Below are positions 7,249-15,350 of a stretch of 64,000 nt of DNA, piece after piece. The DNA lies in contig CADAIP010000016.1 of assembly GCA_902787975.1 (NCBI GenBank), positions 1 to 64,000 on the forward strand, read 5' to 3'. The translations under genes were made by a program, and so were the position numbers. Positions within the stretch are counted from its first letter, which is position 1, and each line of letters begins with the position of its first letter. This DNA is from Oscillospiraceae bacterium. GTDB lineage: Bacteria > Bacillota > Clostridia > Saccharofermentanales > Saccharofermentanaceae. The notes under the pieces are model-generated. The model made no database searches. It had not been told where the DNA came from and saw only the letters and a program-made list of their open reading frames with translations.

Positions 7249-8595
7249 ATGGAATACTCAAGAACGGTCACAACCGAATACGGACTTGTAAGAGGCATCG
7301 TCAAAGACGGATGTGAGGAATATCTCGGAATCCCGTTTGCATTGCCTCCTGTGGGCGACCTTGCTTTTAAGCATCCTCTTCCGCCCGAGTCCTGGGAAGG
7401 CGTTCTGGATGCCACCAAGGCCCCTATAAGCCCTGTTCAGGGACGCGGAAGGTCCACTATCCAGGCTGACGGCAAGGATTGTCTCTACCTTAATATTTTC
7501 GTGCCCCAGGGGTTAGAATACGGATCACCTGTCATGGTGTGGTTCTACGGCGGCTCTTATGCTAATGGCGGATGCGGCAAGGTAACTGAAGATTCTGAAG
7601 AGCTTTACTACGACATGGCCAAGGTCGCTATCGACTCAAAGACCGTCGTCGTAAGCTTCAACTACCGCTTAAATCTTGAAGGATTCTTAAATCTCAATTT
7701 CCTCGACAAGAACTTTGACAAGAGCAACGGCCTTTTTGACCAGATGGCTGCACTCAAGTTCATCCGTAATAACATTCACCGCTTCGGCGGAGATGCCGAT
7801 AACGTTACCGTCTTCGGACAGTCAGCAGGCGCCGCATGCATCCTTGCGCTGCTTGGCATGCCCGAAGCAAAACTCCTGTTCGACAAGGCGATCTTAATGT
7901 CACCGTGCGCCAAGTCTTTCTGGACAGAGCAGCAGAGCGAGCGTCTCACACGTAAATATCTCGGATTCCTTGAGGTCAAGGAGAACGAGCTTTATAAATT
8001 GAAAGATCTGCCTATCTGGAAGATTCACGAGGCAAATAAGAAACTTCGTGAATTCGTATTCCGCGAAGGCAATTCAAACTGTGCTTTCTCACCTGTCATT
8101 GACGGAGAGGTAATAAAAGGCTGGCCGGCAGATCTTGCCAAAGAGTCCAAAAAGCCGGTCATTATCGGAACATGCGCTCAGGAAGGCGATGCATTCATAT
8201 GCAACATCCCGACCGCTGCCCTTCCGCTTGCTGCATACTGGTTCAATTTTAAGTTCAGACCGGGCCCGGGTGCTCGCCGCAAGATGTCAGATGACTTCAC
8301 TTCGTTCTACTACGTTGAACCTTCACGCGACGTTGCGCGTAATATCAAGGGCCCTTCCTGGGTCTATGAATATGTCTACATGACACCCGACATCGAAAAG
8401 CGCGGCGCCGGCTGTTTCCACGCAAGCGACGTTCCGGTCATGCTGGACAAGTCCGCTCCGTATTGCAAGGTTGAAGATCCCGTCTCACGCCGTGTCGGTG
8501 AGAAGATAAGAGAACTCTGGGGTGAGTTTGCCAAGACGGGCAAGGCTCCCTGGCCGATGTATAAGGACGATGAGTTCATCCAGCCGATAAAGTGA
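7249..8595 (+). CDS. Type-B carboxylesterase
   Basis: This is a 448-residue alpha/beta-hydrolase of the carboxylesterase/para-nitrobenzyl esterase family. It has the early EYLGIPFALPPVGDLAFKHP motif, WFYGGSYANGG (oxyanion hole), the nucleophile elbow FGQSAGAA with catalytic Ser, and HASDVPVML near the C-terminus carrying the catalytic His. It is somewhat shorter than the usual ~490-500 residues. There is no signal peptide, so it is cytosolic. No ribosome-binding site is visible and the promoter places transcription start at the ATG, so it is probably translated from a leaderless message. The substrate is unknown; short acyl or aryl esters are typical. Confidence 0.88.
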   Translation: MEYSRTVTTEYGLVRGIVKDGCEEYLGIPFALPPVGDLAFKHPLPPESWEGVLDATKAPISPVQGRGRSTIQADGKDCLYLNIFVPQGLEYGSPVMVWFYGGSYANGGCGKVTEDSEELYYDMAKVAIDSKTVVVSFNYRLNLEGFLNLNFLDKNFDKSNGLFDQMAALKFIRNNIHRFGGDADNVTVFGQSAGAACILALLGMPEAKLLFDKAILMSPCAKSFWTEQQSERLTRKYLGFLEVKENELYKLKDLPIWKIHEANKKLREFVFREGNSNCAFSPVIDGEVIKGWPADLAKESKKPVIIGTCAQEGDAFICNIPTAALPLAAYWFNFKFRPGPGARRKMSDDFTSFYYVEPSRDVARNIKGPSWVYEYVYMTPDIEKRGAGCFHASDVPVMLDKSAPYCKVEDPVSRRVGEKIRELWGEFAKTGKAPWPMYKDDEFIQPIK

Positions 8596-8602
8596 TCCTC
8601 CA

Positions 8603-8640
8603 GTGCCTTTCCTGTGCCTTTCCTGTGCCATTCCGGTGCC
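8603..8640 (+). repeat. 11-bp tandem repeat
   Basis: GTGCCTTTCCT is repeated at 8603-8613 and 8614-8624, with a variant GTGCCATTCCG at 8625-8635 and a final GTGCC. It lies just after the esterase stop codon. No function is evident. Confidence 0.7.
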
Positions 8641-8755
8641 CTGGTAACATTGTTAAAGACCTGCCTTTTTGGCTTTTTTGTTGCGTTCTTGAACAAGATA
8701 TCCTTTTTATGTTCAACTTTGTCTGAAAACTCTTTAATTCCTTTATTCCCTTCAT

Positions 8756-8784
8756 TATAATAGGTTAGTGTTTTATTGACCTAT
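8756..8784 (+). promoter_or_regulatory. -10 element with 25-bp Rrf2/IscR-type operator
   Basis: TATAAT lies at 8756-8761. Overlapping its last bases, 8760-8784 is a 25-bp inverted repeat: ATAGGTTA, a 9-bp centre, TGACCTAT. Length and ATA...TAT ends match the type-1 IscR/Rrf2 operator layout. It ends just before the GGAGG of the Rrf2 gene, implying autoregulation. Confidence 0.6.
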
Positions 8785-8796
8785 GGAGGCTTCAAA

Positions 8797-9207
8797 ATGG
8801 TTGTATCTACAAAAGGACGTTACGCACTCCGCGTAATGATCGACATCGCTAAGTCCGGCAAGGATTCTTATGTCACGTTAAGCGGCATCGCCGAAAGACA
8901 GGGTCTTTCCGAGAAATATCTTGAATCCATCATAAAGATGCTCGTCCAGAACAACCTCGTTAAGGGCCTCCGCGGCAAGAACGGCGGCTACAAGCTCGCG
9001 CGAGATGCCAAGGAGATCACCGCATGGGACATCATCTCCGTTACTGAGAACGACTTCTACGTCGTAGCATGCATGGATCCCAACGCGCCCAAGTGCGACC
9101 GCGTAGCTTCATGCGTCACACTCCCCATGTGGAAGGAATTCAGCGAAGAGATGCAGAAATTCTTTCAGAAGTACACTATCGCTGAGCTGGCTGCAAAGGA
9201 AAGCTGA
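8797..9207 (+). CDS. Rrf2-family transcriptional regulator with three Cys
   Basis: This is a 136-residue winged-helix regulator beginning MVVSTKGRYALRVMIDIA. ATG 8797 is chosen over 8776 because GGAGG lies eight bases upstream. The HTH and wing (LSGIAERQGLSEKYLESIIKML, GLRGKNGGYKLAR) are typical. The sensing region has Cys-x7-Cys-x5-Cys (CMDPNAPKC, CDRVASC), close to the Cys cluster that binds a 2Fe-2S centre in IscR/NsrR relatives. It is probably a redox, NO or cysteine-status sensor. The overlapping palindrome suggests self-repression. It ends at a strong terminator facing the lipase gene. Confidence 0.85.
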   Translation: MVVSTKGRYALRVMIDIAKSGKDSYVTLSGIAERQGLSEKYLESIIKMLVQNNLVKGLRGKNGGYKLARDAKEITAWDIISVTENDFYVVACMDPNAPKCDRVASCVTLPMWKEFSEEMQKFFQKYTIAELAAKES

Positions 9208-9237
9208 TAGTCAGGAATTTATTAGTTGATGATCAGG

Positions 9238-9265
9238 GGGCTGTCTCAAATGAGACGGCCCTTTG
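9238..9265. terminator. Intrinsic terminator between convergent genes
   Basis: GGGCTGTCTC-AAAT-GAGACGGCCC (10-bp stem, one G-U pair) is followed by TTTGTTATTT. It terminates the Rrf2 gene and probably also the opposing lipase gene. Confidence 0.85.
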
Positions 9266-9319
9266 TTATTTGATATGGATTATACGGTTACTGTGATTTT
9301 CGAAAATGGGAAGGCAGGA

Positions 9320-10660
9320 TCAGAGTCCTCTCTCCTTCAAACCGTGCACTACATTGATGTAGAATTCGCGGATGTCGAAGCCGTCGATGTTTTCGCGGTT
9401 GAGGTCGATCATGTCAGCGTGGGAGATGCCGCGGAGGCCTTTGTTTGTGAGGAAGTGGTATTCGGAACCCCACTGGAAGGATTCTTCGCCGACGAGGCCG
9501 TCGTTGAAGCCGTCGAAATGCTTGACGAAGTGGTAGCTCATGTTGAGAGGGAACTTGCCGCTCGTGGCGTGGTTCAGCTTGGAGCCGAAGCTCTGGGTGT
9601 AGATGCCGTTGAACTGCGACTGCATCGGAGCCATCTCGGCGTTAAGGCGTGCGACACCGTCCTTTGTGAGGTCGGTGACGGCGCTTATGAAGTCGGGGTT
9701 CGTGTCGCCCAATGCTTTCGCGCCTTTGTTATATGCTGCGGCAACCGTGTTCTTGAGCTTCTCGGGTGCCTTGTTCATGAGATACTCTGCAAATTCGCAG
9801 CCTCTGTGCGGTGTGTTGACCGTTGTGAGGGATGCGACATAAGGAGCCATGCCGAGCATCGTGATGCAGTATCTGGAGTCGAGGCCGCCCTTACTGTGGG
9901 CGATGATGTTGACCTTCTCTGCGCCCGTTGCCTCAATGACTTTGACGATGGCTTTCTTAATCTGGAGAGCACATGAAGGGACGTTGCCTGCTGATTCCTG
10001 GCCGCCGTAGAAGATGGTCGCGCCGTTCTTGATGAGCTCGGCGGGAACACGGCCCCAGTAGTTTAAGTGCTCTGAATCTCTGAAGAAAACGCCGTGGACC
10101 ATGAGGATGGGATATTTGGTCTTGCAGAGCTGCTCAGGGATCCTCGCTTCGTTGCGCCAATATCTCTCGCTCTCCTCTCTTACTTCCCTGCCGGAGATCT
10201 TAACGATCAATGAGAGAACGAAGAGGTTTGCAACGGGGATCATGCCGCAGAAGATTCCGAGCAGACGCTTGCTGATGCCGATCTGCTTGGATGTTAAGTA
10301 AACGATTATTATGCCGGTCCAGAAAAATATGTTAAGAAGCACTATCGTGACGACTGCATAAGTGATTATCGCAGTCCATCCAAGATCTTCGTTGAAGAAC
10401 AAAGAGACGATGAATACCGGTACCACCACGAGCAGCGTGAACGGAAATACCGATAAGATCGTGGTGCCGTAAGAACATGTCTTGAGCCTTGCGCCTGCAA
10501 TGCCTGAAGCATAAAGGCCCGGAAATACGAATGCCAGTATGGCAAGCACTGCAGTCAGCGCTATAAAGAAATAACTGAACTCGTAAAGGAATGTGCTAAG
10601 GCATGCTGCCGTGATAAAGATACCGTCAAAGATCTTGATGACAGGTCTTTGCTTATACAT
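9320..10660 (-). CDS. Membrane-anchored triacylglycerol lipase-like hydrolase
   Basis: This is a 446-residue protein. The start MYKQRPVIK at 10660 is preferred to 10723 because AGAGGTCA lies eight bases upstream. The first ~170 residues contain about five hydrophobic spans. A lipase domain follows, with PILMVHGVFFRD (oxyanion), the nucleophile elbow IIAHSKGGLDSR as in staphylococcal-type lipases, TTVNTPHRG and, near the end, FNDGLVGEES and GISHADM as likely Asp and His regions. It probably acts on lipids at the membrane. The multi-span anchor in front of a lipase domain is uncommon. It is separated from the Bat operon by a stem-loop. Confidence 0.8.
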   Translation of the reverse strand: MYKQRPVIKIFDGIFITAACLSTFLYEFSYFFIALTAVLAILAFVFPGLYASGIAGARLKTCSYGTTILSVFPFTLLVVVPVFIVSLFFNEDLGWTAIITYAVVTIVLLNIFFWTGIIIVYLTSKQIGISKRLLGIFCGMIPVANLFVLSLIVKISGREVREESERYWRNEARIPEQLCKTKYPILMVHGVFFRDSEHLNYWGRVPAELIKNGATIFYGGQESAGNVPSCALQIKKAIVKVIEATGAEKVNIIAHSKGGLDSRYCITMLGMAPYVASLTTVNTPHRGCEFAEYLMNKAPEKLKNTVAAAYNKGAKALGDTNPDFISAVTDLTKDGVARLNAEMAPMQSQFNGIYTQSFGSKLNHATSGKFPLNMSYHFVKHFDGFNDGLVGEESFQWGSEYHFLTNKGLRGISHADMIDLNRENIDGFDIREFYINVVHGLKERGL

Positions 10661-10729
10661 GTTTCTGACCTCTTTTCGCCGGCGGGAAATCTGAAAGCCC
10701 GGCCCTGGAATAATTGTATCCATATATTA

Positions 10730-10763
10730 CATCGGCACAACCCGGGTGTGGGTCATGCCGATG
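10730..10763 (-). terminator. Stem-loop at the end of the Bat operon
   Basis: CATCGGCA (10730-10737) pairs with TGCCGATG (10756-10763). It lies 20 bases after the stop codon of the last Bat gene, before the lipase gene. It lacks a T-run, so it may be a processing or stability element rather than a strict terminator. Confidence 0.4.
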
Positions 10764-10784
10764 CGGATAGTTTAATTAAATTAC

Positions 10785-11912
10785 TTACCAGCTTGCGGAG
10801 TTACCGAAGTTGTAGTCGTCATTGTAGTCACCCGTACCACCATAACGTTCCCTGTTACTTCTGTCCTGAATGTCGCGGATGCGGTCCTCAGGTGAAGGTG
10901 TAGGAGTCGGTGTACCCTGGCCCTGGCCGCCGCCCGGAGTAGGTGTAGGTGTTCCTGTTCCTTCGCCGCCCGGAGTAGGTGTAGGTGTTCCTGTTCCTTC
11001 GCCGCCCGGAGTAGGTGTCGGAGTTCCCGTTCCTTCGCCGCCGGGTGTCGGGGTAGGTGTACCGTCGTTACCGCCCGGAGTAGGTGTAGGTGTTTCTCCT
11101 TCGCCACCCGGTGTAGGTGTGGGAGTCTCGCCCTCTCCGCCGGGAGTAGGAGTCGGTGTGCCGTCACCGGGAGTCGGTGTAGGCGTATCTTCTCCGCCGC
11201 CTGGTGTGGGAGTAGGAGTCTCCTGACCGCCCTGAGGCGTAGGTGTCGGTGTCTGTTCGCCGCCCTGGGGTGTAGGCGTAGGCGACTGGTCCTGGCCCTG
11301 CGGTGTAGGTGTCGGAGTTTCCGTTGCATCTGCATCCGGCTTGGGTGAAGGTGTCGGCGTAGCCGTGCCGTTCTCCGGATTCGGAGTAGGTGTTGCTGTA
11401 GGTGTCGGCGTCGGCGGATTCTCGTACTGGTTCTTCAGATCCTCGATAAACTGGTTGATCTCGTTATAGAGTTTCTGAGCTGCGTAGTAGTGTCCGTCGT
11501 TATTCTCTGTAGCGCAGTCGTTCTCTGCGAGGATGCTCTTGGCTGTCTCACAGATCTCGATTACGTCCTTGTAGTTATCCTCGTTAATGTCATCGACATC
11601 GATGGGAGTTACGTAAGACAGAGCATAGTTGACTCTGATCTTGCAGTCGTAAGGTTCGTCAGGTCTTAAGTTAAGAGCTAATTGATATTCCTGCTTAGCC
11701 TTCTGATAGTCGCCCAGCTGATAGAAAACATTACCCTTGTTGAAGTGGTTGATGTAAGGCTGGGTGAAGCCCAAGAAGCCTAATTCATTCTGCTGGTAAA
11801 CACCCTGGCCGTAATTCTCGATCATCTTCTTGTTGCCGACATAGTTGACGACAAGGATGCCGAGGAATGAGGCTGTGAGGATCCAGATTGCAATAGCTAT
11901 TTTCTTTACCAT
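10785..11912 (-). CDS. BatC-like TPR protein with long PTPTP repeat tail
   Basis: This is a 375-residue protein with an N-terminal membrane anchor (IAIAIWILTASFLGILVVNYVG) and a TPR-like region at ~50-110 (GNVFYQLGDYQKAKQEYQLALNLRP). Roughly residues 170-340 consist of a Thr-Pro-rich repeat, many copies of PTPTP followed by Gly-rich GGEG, GGQ or GGND linkers. The short C-terminus is Asp/Asn/Tyr-rich. It is the last gene of the Bat operon, four bases after the second VWA gene, which fits BatC (TPR). The tail probably spans or reaches into the cell wall. The DNA repeat makes this a likely site of length variation. Confidence 0.75.
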   Translation of the reverse strand: MVKKIAIAIWILTASFLGILVVNYVGNKKMIENYGQGVYQQNELGFLGFTQPYINHFNKGNVFYQLGDYQKAKQEYQLALNLRPDEPYDCKIRVNYALSYVTPIDVDDINEDNYKDVIEICETAKSILAENDCATENNDGHYYAAQKLYNEINQFIEDLKNQYENPPTPTPTATPTPNPENGTATPTPSPKPDADATETPTPTPQGQDQSPTPTPQGGEQTPTPTPQGGQETPTPTPGGGEDTPTPTPGDGTPTPTPGGEGETPTPTPGGEGETPTPTPGGNDGTPTPTPGGEGTGTPTPTPGGEGTGTPTPTPGGEGTGTPTPTPGGGQGQGTPTPTPSPEDRIRDIQDRSNRERYGGTGDYNDDYNFGNSASW

Positions 11913-11915
11913 GCG

Positions 11916-12869
11916 TCAGGCCCTCCTTTTCACGCTTATGAATTCATAAGCTACTAATGCTGCGAGCGGATAAACGAACCAGAAGTAAACGTCTGCATAG
12001 CCGTACTTCGTCGTCTCTTCCTCTTCCGCGTCGAGAAGACCCATTACATCATCGAGAACCGGATCGATATCCTCGGAATCATACATGTGGACATAGGTAA
12101 GACCCATATCGTCAGCAAGCTGCTCGAGGTTATCTTCATCGATATATGAGATAGCGGGCTCGTAAGGATAAGATCTCTTATCTTCAACGAGGACTACTTC
12201 ATCATAGAGTTCGTCGTAGTAATGCATCTGTCCGCCCTTGTCAGTGCCGTAGCCCATGACTGCACCGCCCTCGATGCCGTCTGCGATGTCTGCGAAGGAA
12301 TCGAGTGTGTTCTTGTCCGTATTCTCACCGTCAGTGATGAAGAATACGACTACGTGGCCGTCGCCTAAGATCGTTGCGTTGTCGATCATCTGGCCAAGGA
12401 GCTTCTTGGAGACGTTAATGTTCGTACCCGTTGCGTGGTAATCTGCAAGCGGATAGATCGAGTTAACTGCAGACTTGATGTAAGAGGTATCGTCCGTGAA
12501 AGGAGCGATGAGGTTTACATCATTGTTGAAGTCGATAAGGCAGAACTTGGCGCCTACCATCTTTTCCGTGATGTATTCGACGTCGGCCTTAACACCGTTC
12601 ATACGGGGCTCTGAGCCGTTGTAGTCTTCAGCCATCATGCTGAGCGTGTCGTCGATTACGATTATGCAGTAGCAGTTAAGCTTCTGTCTCATTACTTTTA
12701 CTTCATCTGATACGTACATGGGTCTTAAGTTGATGGCGAAAAGAAGCAGCACGATGAGGCACTGTCTGACATAAGGGATTATGCCTTTTCGCTTGATAGC
12801 CAAAAGACCGATGCAGATTATGACCATTAACCAGATGGGAATCATAGGTTCAAAAGTTATTTTATCCAT
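11916..12869 (-). CDS. VWA-domain membrane protein (BatB-like)
   Basis: This is a 317-residue protein with two N-terminal spans, a von Willebrand A domain and a C-terminal span (VYFWFVYPLAALVAYEF), the BatA/BatB topology. The MIDAS motif is IDDTLSM (Asp-x-Thr-x-Ser, Thr in place of the usual first Ser), with later YHATGTNIN and FFITDGEN supplying the remaining metal contacts. Its membership in a moxR-DUF58-VWA-VWA-TPR cluster is the main support. Such operons are linked to envelope-stress tolerance and MoxR-assisted complex maturation. Confidence 0.85.
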   Translation of the reverse strand: MDKITFEPMIPIWLMVIICIGLLAIKRKGIIPYVRQCLIVLLLFAINLRPMYVSDEVKVMRQKLNCYCIIVIDDTLSMMAEDYNGSEPRMNGVKADVEYITEKMVGAKFCLIDFNNDVNLIAPFTDDTSYIKSAVNSIYPLADYHATGTNINVSKKLLGQMIDNATILGDGHVVVFFITDGENTDKNTLDSFADIADGIEGGAVMGYGTDKGGQMHYYDELYDEVVLVEDKRSYPYEPAISYIDEDNLEQLADDMGLTYVHMYDSEDIDPVLDDVMGLLDAEEEETTKYGYADVYFWFVYPLAALVAYEFISVKRRA

Positions 12870-12873
12870 CTGT

Positions 12874-13908
12874 TTACACCTTCAATATAAATGCTACGAG
12901 GAGCATAAGACTAAGTGAGAGGAGCAGGAGCCTGAAAACTTTTTCCGGCGTCTCATACTCAACTATCTCGTACTGTGTATCGTCGAGTGTTGCAATCTGC
13001 GCTCTGATGTCCTCAACGATATTCTCAACGATATCGCTGTCTTCACCGTAGTAGAACGTTCCGCCCGTACCTTCGACGACATCCTTCATCATCTTTCTGT
13101 CAGCATCGACCATCTTCTCCGTGCCTACACCGAAGACCACGATGTCTCTGTCCTGGCACATCTGTCCTGCTTCAGGAAGTGTGATGATCTCTTCGCCCAA
13201 AAGCTCGTTATCCGTTGAGAGGATGATTACTCTTGTACGGTCGGGCTTTTCCTCATAGTCATAAAAGTCGAGGCAGGCTGCCGCAAGACCGTCACCGATA
13301 ATGGAAGAACCTCTCTCCTCGTTATCTACGAGCGTACCGTTACTGATGTATGCGTCCATCTCATAGAGCTTGTCTGAGAAGAGGATCTTGCCGTTCATGT
13401 AATCGAGTCTCATCTTGAGACCTTCCTTGACCTTGTCCAGGACTTCGATGATGTAGTTGTAATCGTTTGTCAAAGGGCAGAGAAGGACCGGAGACGAGTT
13501 GAAGATAACGATGCCGAATCTCTCGCCGTTAAGTTCTCTTACTACGTCTTCGAGCTTGTCAATGAGCTCTGCGTTCAAGTTGTCGCATGTTGTGGAGATA
13601 TCCATGCAGAGCATGATGTCTCTGTTGTAGTTTGCGAGCTGCTTGGACTCTGTCTTGTAAGGTCTTGCCATGAGGAAGCCTGACAGAAGGATGCTCGTGA
13701 TGATGAGCACGATAAGAACATACTTAAGGATTACGTGCCAGACGAGTCTTGTCTTATACATAGAATCGTTCTTGAGGTAATCCGGCAGGTATGTCTTCTT
13801 GCCGCCCTTATACTTTCTCTTAAGTCTGAACGTGATGAACATGACGATAAGGAATACCGCTGCCACACCCGCACAGATATATAAAGCTATTGGATTCTTC
13901 AGTTCCAT
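12874..13908 (-). CDS. VWA-domain membrane protein (BatA-like)
   Basis: This is a 344-residue protein with an N-terminal span, a second span at ~60-85, a VWA domain and a C-terminal span (RLLLLSLSLMLLVAFILKV). The MIDAS is CMDISTTC (Asp-x-Ser-x-Thr), followed by GSSIIGDGLAAA and VIILSTDNELLGE. The start overlaps the preceding gene by 10 bases and the stop is five bases before the next VWA gene, so expression is coupled. It is the probable partner of the second VWA protein. Confidence 0.85.
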   Translation of the reverse strand: MELKNPIALYICAGVAAVFLIVMFITFRLKRKYKGGKKTYLPDYLKNDSMYKTRLVWHVILKYVLIVLIITSILLSGFLMARPYKTESKQLANYNRDIMLCMDISTTCDNLNAELIDKLEDVVRELNGERFGIVIFNSSPVLLCPLTNDYNYIIEVLDKVKEGLKMRLDYMNGKILFSDKLYEMDAYISNGTLVDNEERGSSIIGDGLAAACLDFYDYEEKPDRTRVIILSTDNELLGEEIITLPEAGQMCQDRDIVVFGVGTEKMVDADRKMMKDVVEGTGGTFYYGEDSDIVENIVEDIRAQIATLDDTQYEIVEYETPEKVFRLLLLSLSLMLLVAFILKV

Positions 13909-14393
13909 TCAGACACTAATCTCCTTGACTTTGCCAAATGATCCCTAACATCACCTTCCGAAATCTGGTCGAACTCCGGCTGATAGTATTCGCCGACTAG
14001 CTTTGCAAGATCCTTATACTCGGTTGCGCTGATCTCGTACAATGCGAACTTATCAACTTCAGTACCTGTTGCTCTGTAAACAAAGTCTCTTACGACACGG
14101 CTCATGCCCTCGTAAGCAGGTCTGACCTTCGTGGTATCCTCATTGAACTTAGCTTCAATGCCGTCAAGCAAAGCAAGATACTCGGCCTTGAGCTTCGTCA
14201 TGTCGGGTTTTACGAAAACTTTTTGCTCGACAACTTCCTCTGTCTGCTTCTGCTTGAGCTCCATGTTCTTAAGAATCGTGTAAAGGAACATGAGGATGAT
14301 CGCAACGGTGAGTACAGCAAGTACCGCTCCCGTAATGATTATCGGAAGTTGTGAGAAATCAAATAATCTTCTTAAGTTTATCGTCGTTTCCAT
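13899..14393 (-). CDS. Small membrane protein of the Bat operon (DUF4381-like)
   Basis: This is a 164-residue protein with one N-terminal span (PIIITGAVLAVLTVAIILMFLYTIL) followed by a charged helical cytoplasmic region (KPDMTKLKAEYLALLDGIEAKF, RVVRDFVYRATGTEVDKF). The size and position between DUF58 and BatA genes match the small single-span proteins often found there. The ribosome-binding site is weak (AAGAG). Identity beyond that is uncertain. Confidence 0.6.
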   Translation of the reverse strand: METTINLRRLFDFSQLPIIITGAVLAVLTVAIILMFLYTILKNMELKQKQTEEVVEQKVFVKPDMTKLKAEYLALLDGIEAKFNEDTTKVRPAYEGMSRVVRDFVYRATGTEVDKFALYEISATEYKDLAKLVGEYYQPEFDQISEGDVRDHLAKSRRLVSEWN

Positions 14394-14468
14394 AACTCTT
14401 GTTTCTGTCTTTTACTTACTTTTTCTTTAAATCACTCAACTGTTCTTATTCCGTTTTGGGTCTATTGC

Positions 14469-15350
14469 TTAGTTGACTGATTTGTTCTTTTCGAGAAGCT
14501 CTGCGATCTTACTGTCGACTCTTGTCGCAGTATCGACATTGACATACGGTATGCCGTATCTGTTGAGCTTCTTCTCTGCCTGCTTCTCCAGGTCTTCCAT
14601 TACCTTGTGCTGCTTCTTCTGCAAAGCCTTGCTCTGCGCGAGGAACGGCGGGAGGTAACCCTGTGTTTCAACGTTATATACCTTCTTACCGAAGATATCG
14701 GTGTCGCTGACCTTGATGAGAAGGCAGTCGTGAACCATTGTGATCTGACCCAAAAGATTTTCCTTGAGGTTGCAGACACCCTCGGTGTCAGTAACCATAA
14801 CCACGATCATGCGCCTCTTGATGTTGTGCATGATGTAGCTCAGGATCCCGTTAAGGTCAGACTTGTTGGTCTGTGTAAGGCATTTAGCGTAACCTTCGAG
14901 AAGGAACTCGAGATTGAGGAAACCCGTCTTGAAAGGGGATCTCTCCATCTTATCGTCGTGGTAGTAAAGTCCGCTTACATAATCGCCGTTATCGGTAACC
15001 ATGTATCCCAGAGTGCCGCCGGCCATAAGAGCAACTTCGCCCTTATCCTCACCTGTCTTGGTGTGGCCGAGCATCCTGTGGTTGGCGTCCATTACCAGCA
15101 TGATGTTGTGCTTCTTCTCGGCTATATAAGATCTGATAAGTACTTTCTGAGATCTTGACGTTGCCTTCCAGTCGATATCCTTGATATCGTCACCGGGCAC
15201 ATACTCACGGAGCTCGTCGAAATTCATACTCCTGCCCTTATAGATGGAGTTGTATGAACCGTCGAGAACTCTGCTCGTCGTCTTATCCGTAGCTATCGTC
15301 TTATAACGCTTAAGCCCGAATTTAATTTTCGAGACGTAGTCTAAGTTCAT
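14469..15350 (-). CDS. DUF58 domain protein
   Basis: This is a 293-residue cytosolic protein with the DUF58 signature REYVPGDDIKDIDWKATSRS near residue 50, followed by a VWA-like fold (IMLVMDANHRML). DUF58 proteins accompany MoxR ATPases and are thought to couple them to VWA substrates. It overlaps the moxR stop by 4 bases (translational coupling). The order moxR-DUF58-small membrane protein-VWA-VWA-TPR is classic. Confidence 0.88.
   Translation of the reverse strand: MNLDYVSKIKFGLKRYKTIATDKTTSRVLDGSYNSIYKGRSMNFDELREYVPGDDIKDIDWKATSRSQKVLIRSYIAEKKHNIMLVMDANHRMLGHTKTGEDKGEVALMAGGTLGYMVTDNGDYVSGLYYHDDKMERSPFKTGFLNLEFLLEGYAKCLTQTNKSDLNGILSYIMHNIKRRMIVVMVTDTEGVCNLKENLLGQITMVHDCLLIKVSDTDIFGKKVYNVETQGYLPPFLAQSKALQKKQHKVMEDLEKQAEKKLNRYGIPYVNVDTATRVDSKIAELLEKNKSVN

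Noticed and set aside
9263..9976. Plus-strand 237-codon frame
   Set aside because: It overlaps the lipase gene on the opposite strand and has no recognisable domain or ribosome-binding site.
10870..11226. Plus-strand Val-Gly repeat protein
   Set aside because: It is the mirror of the Pro-Thr repeat of the BatC-like gene on the other strand.
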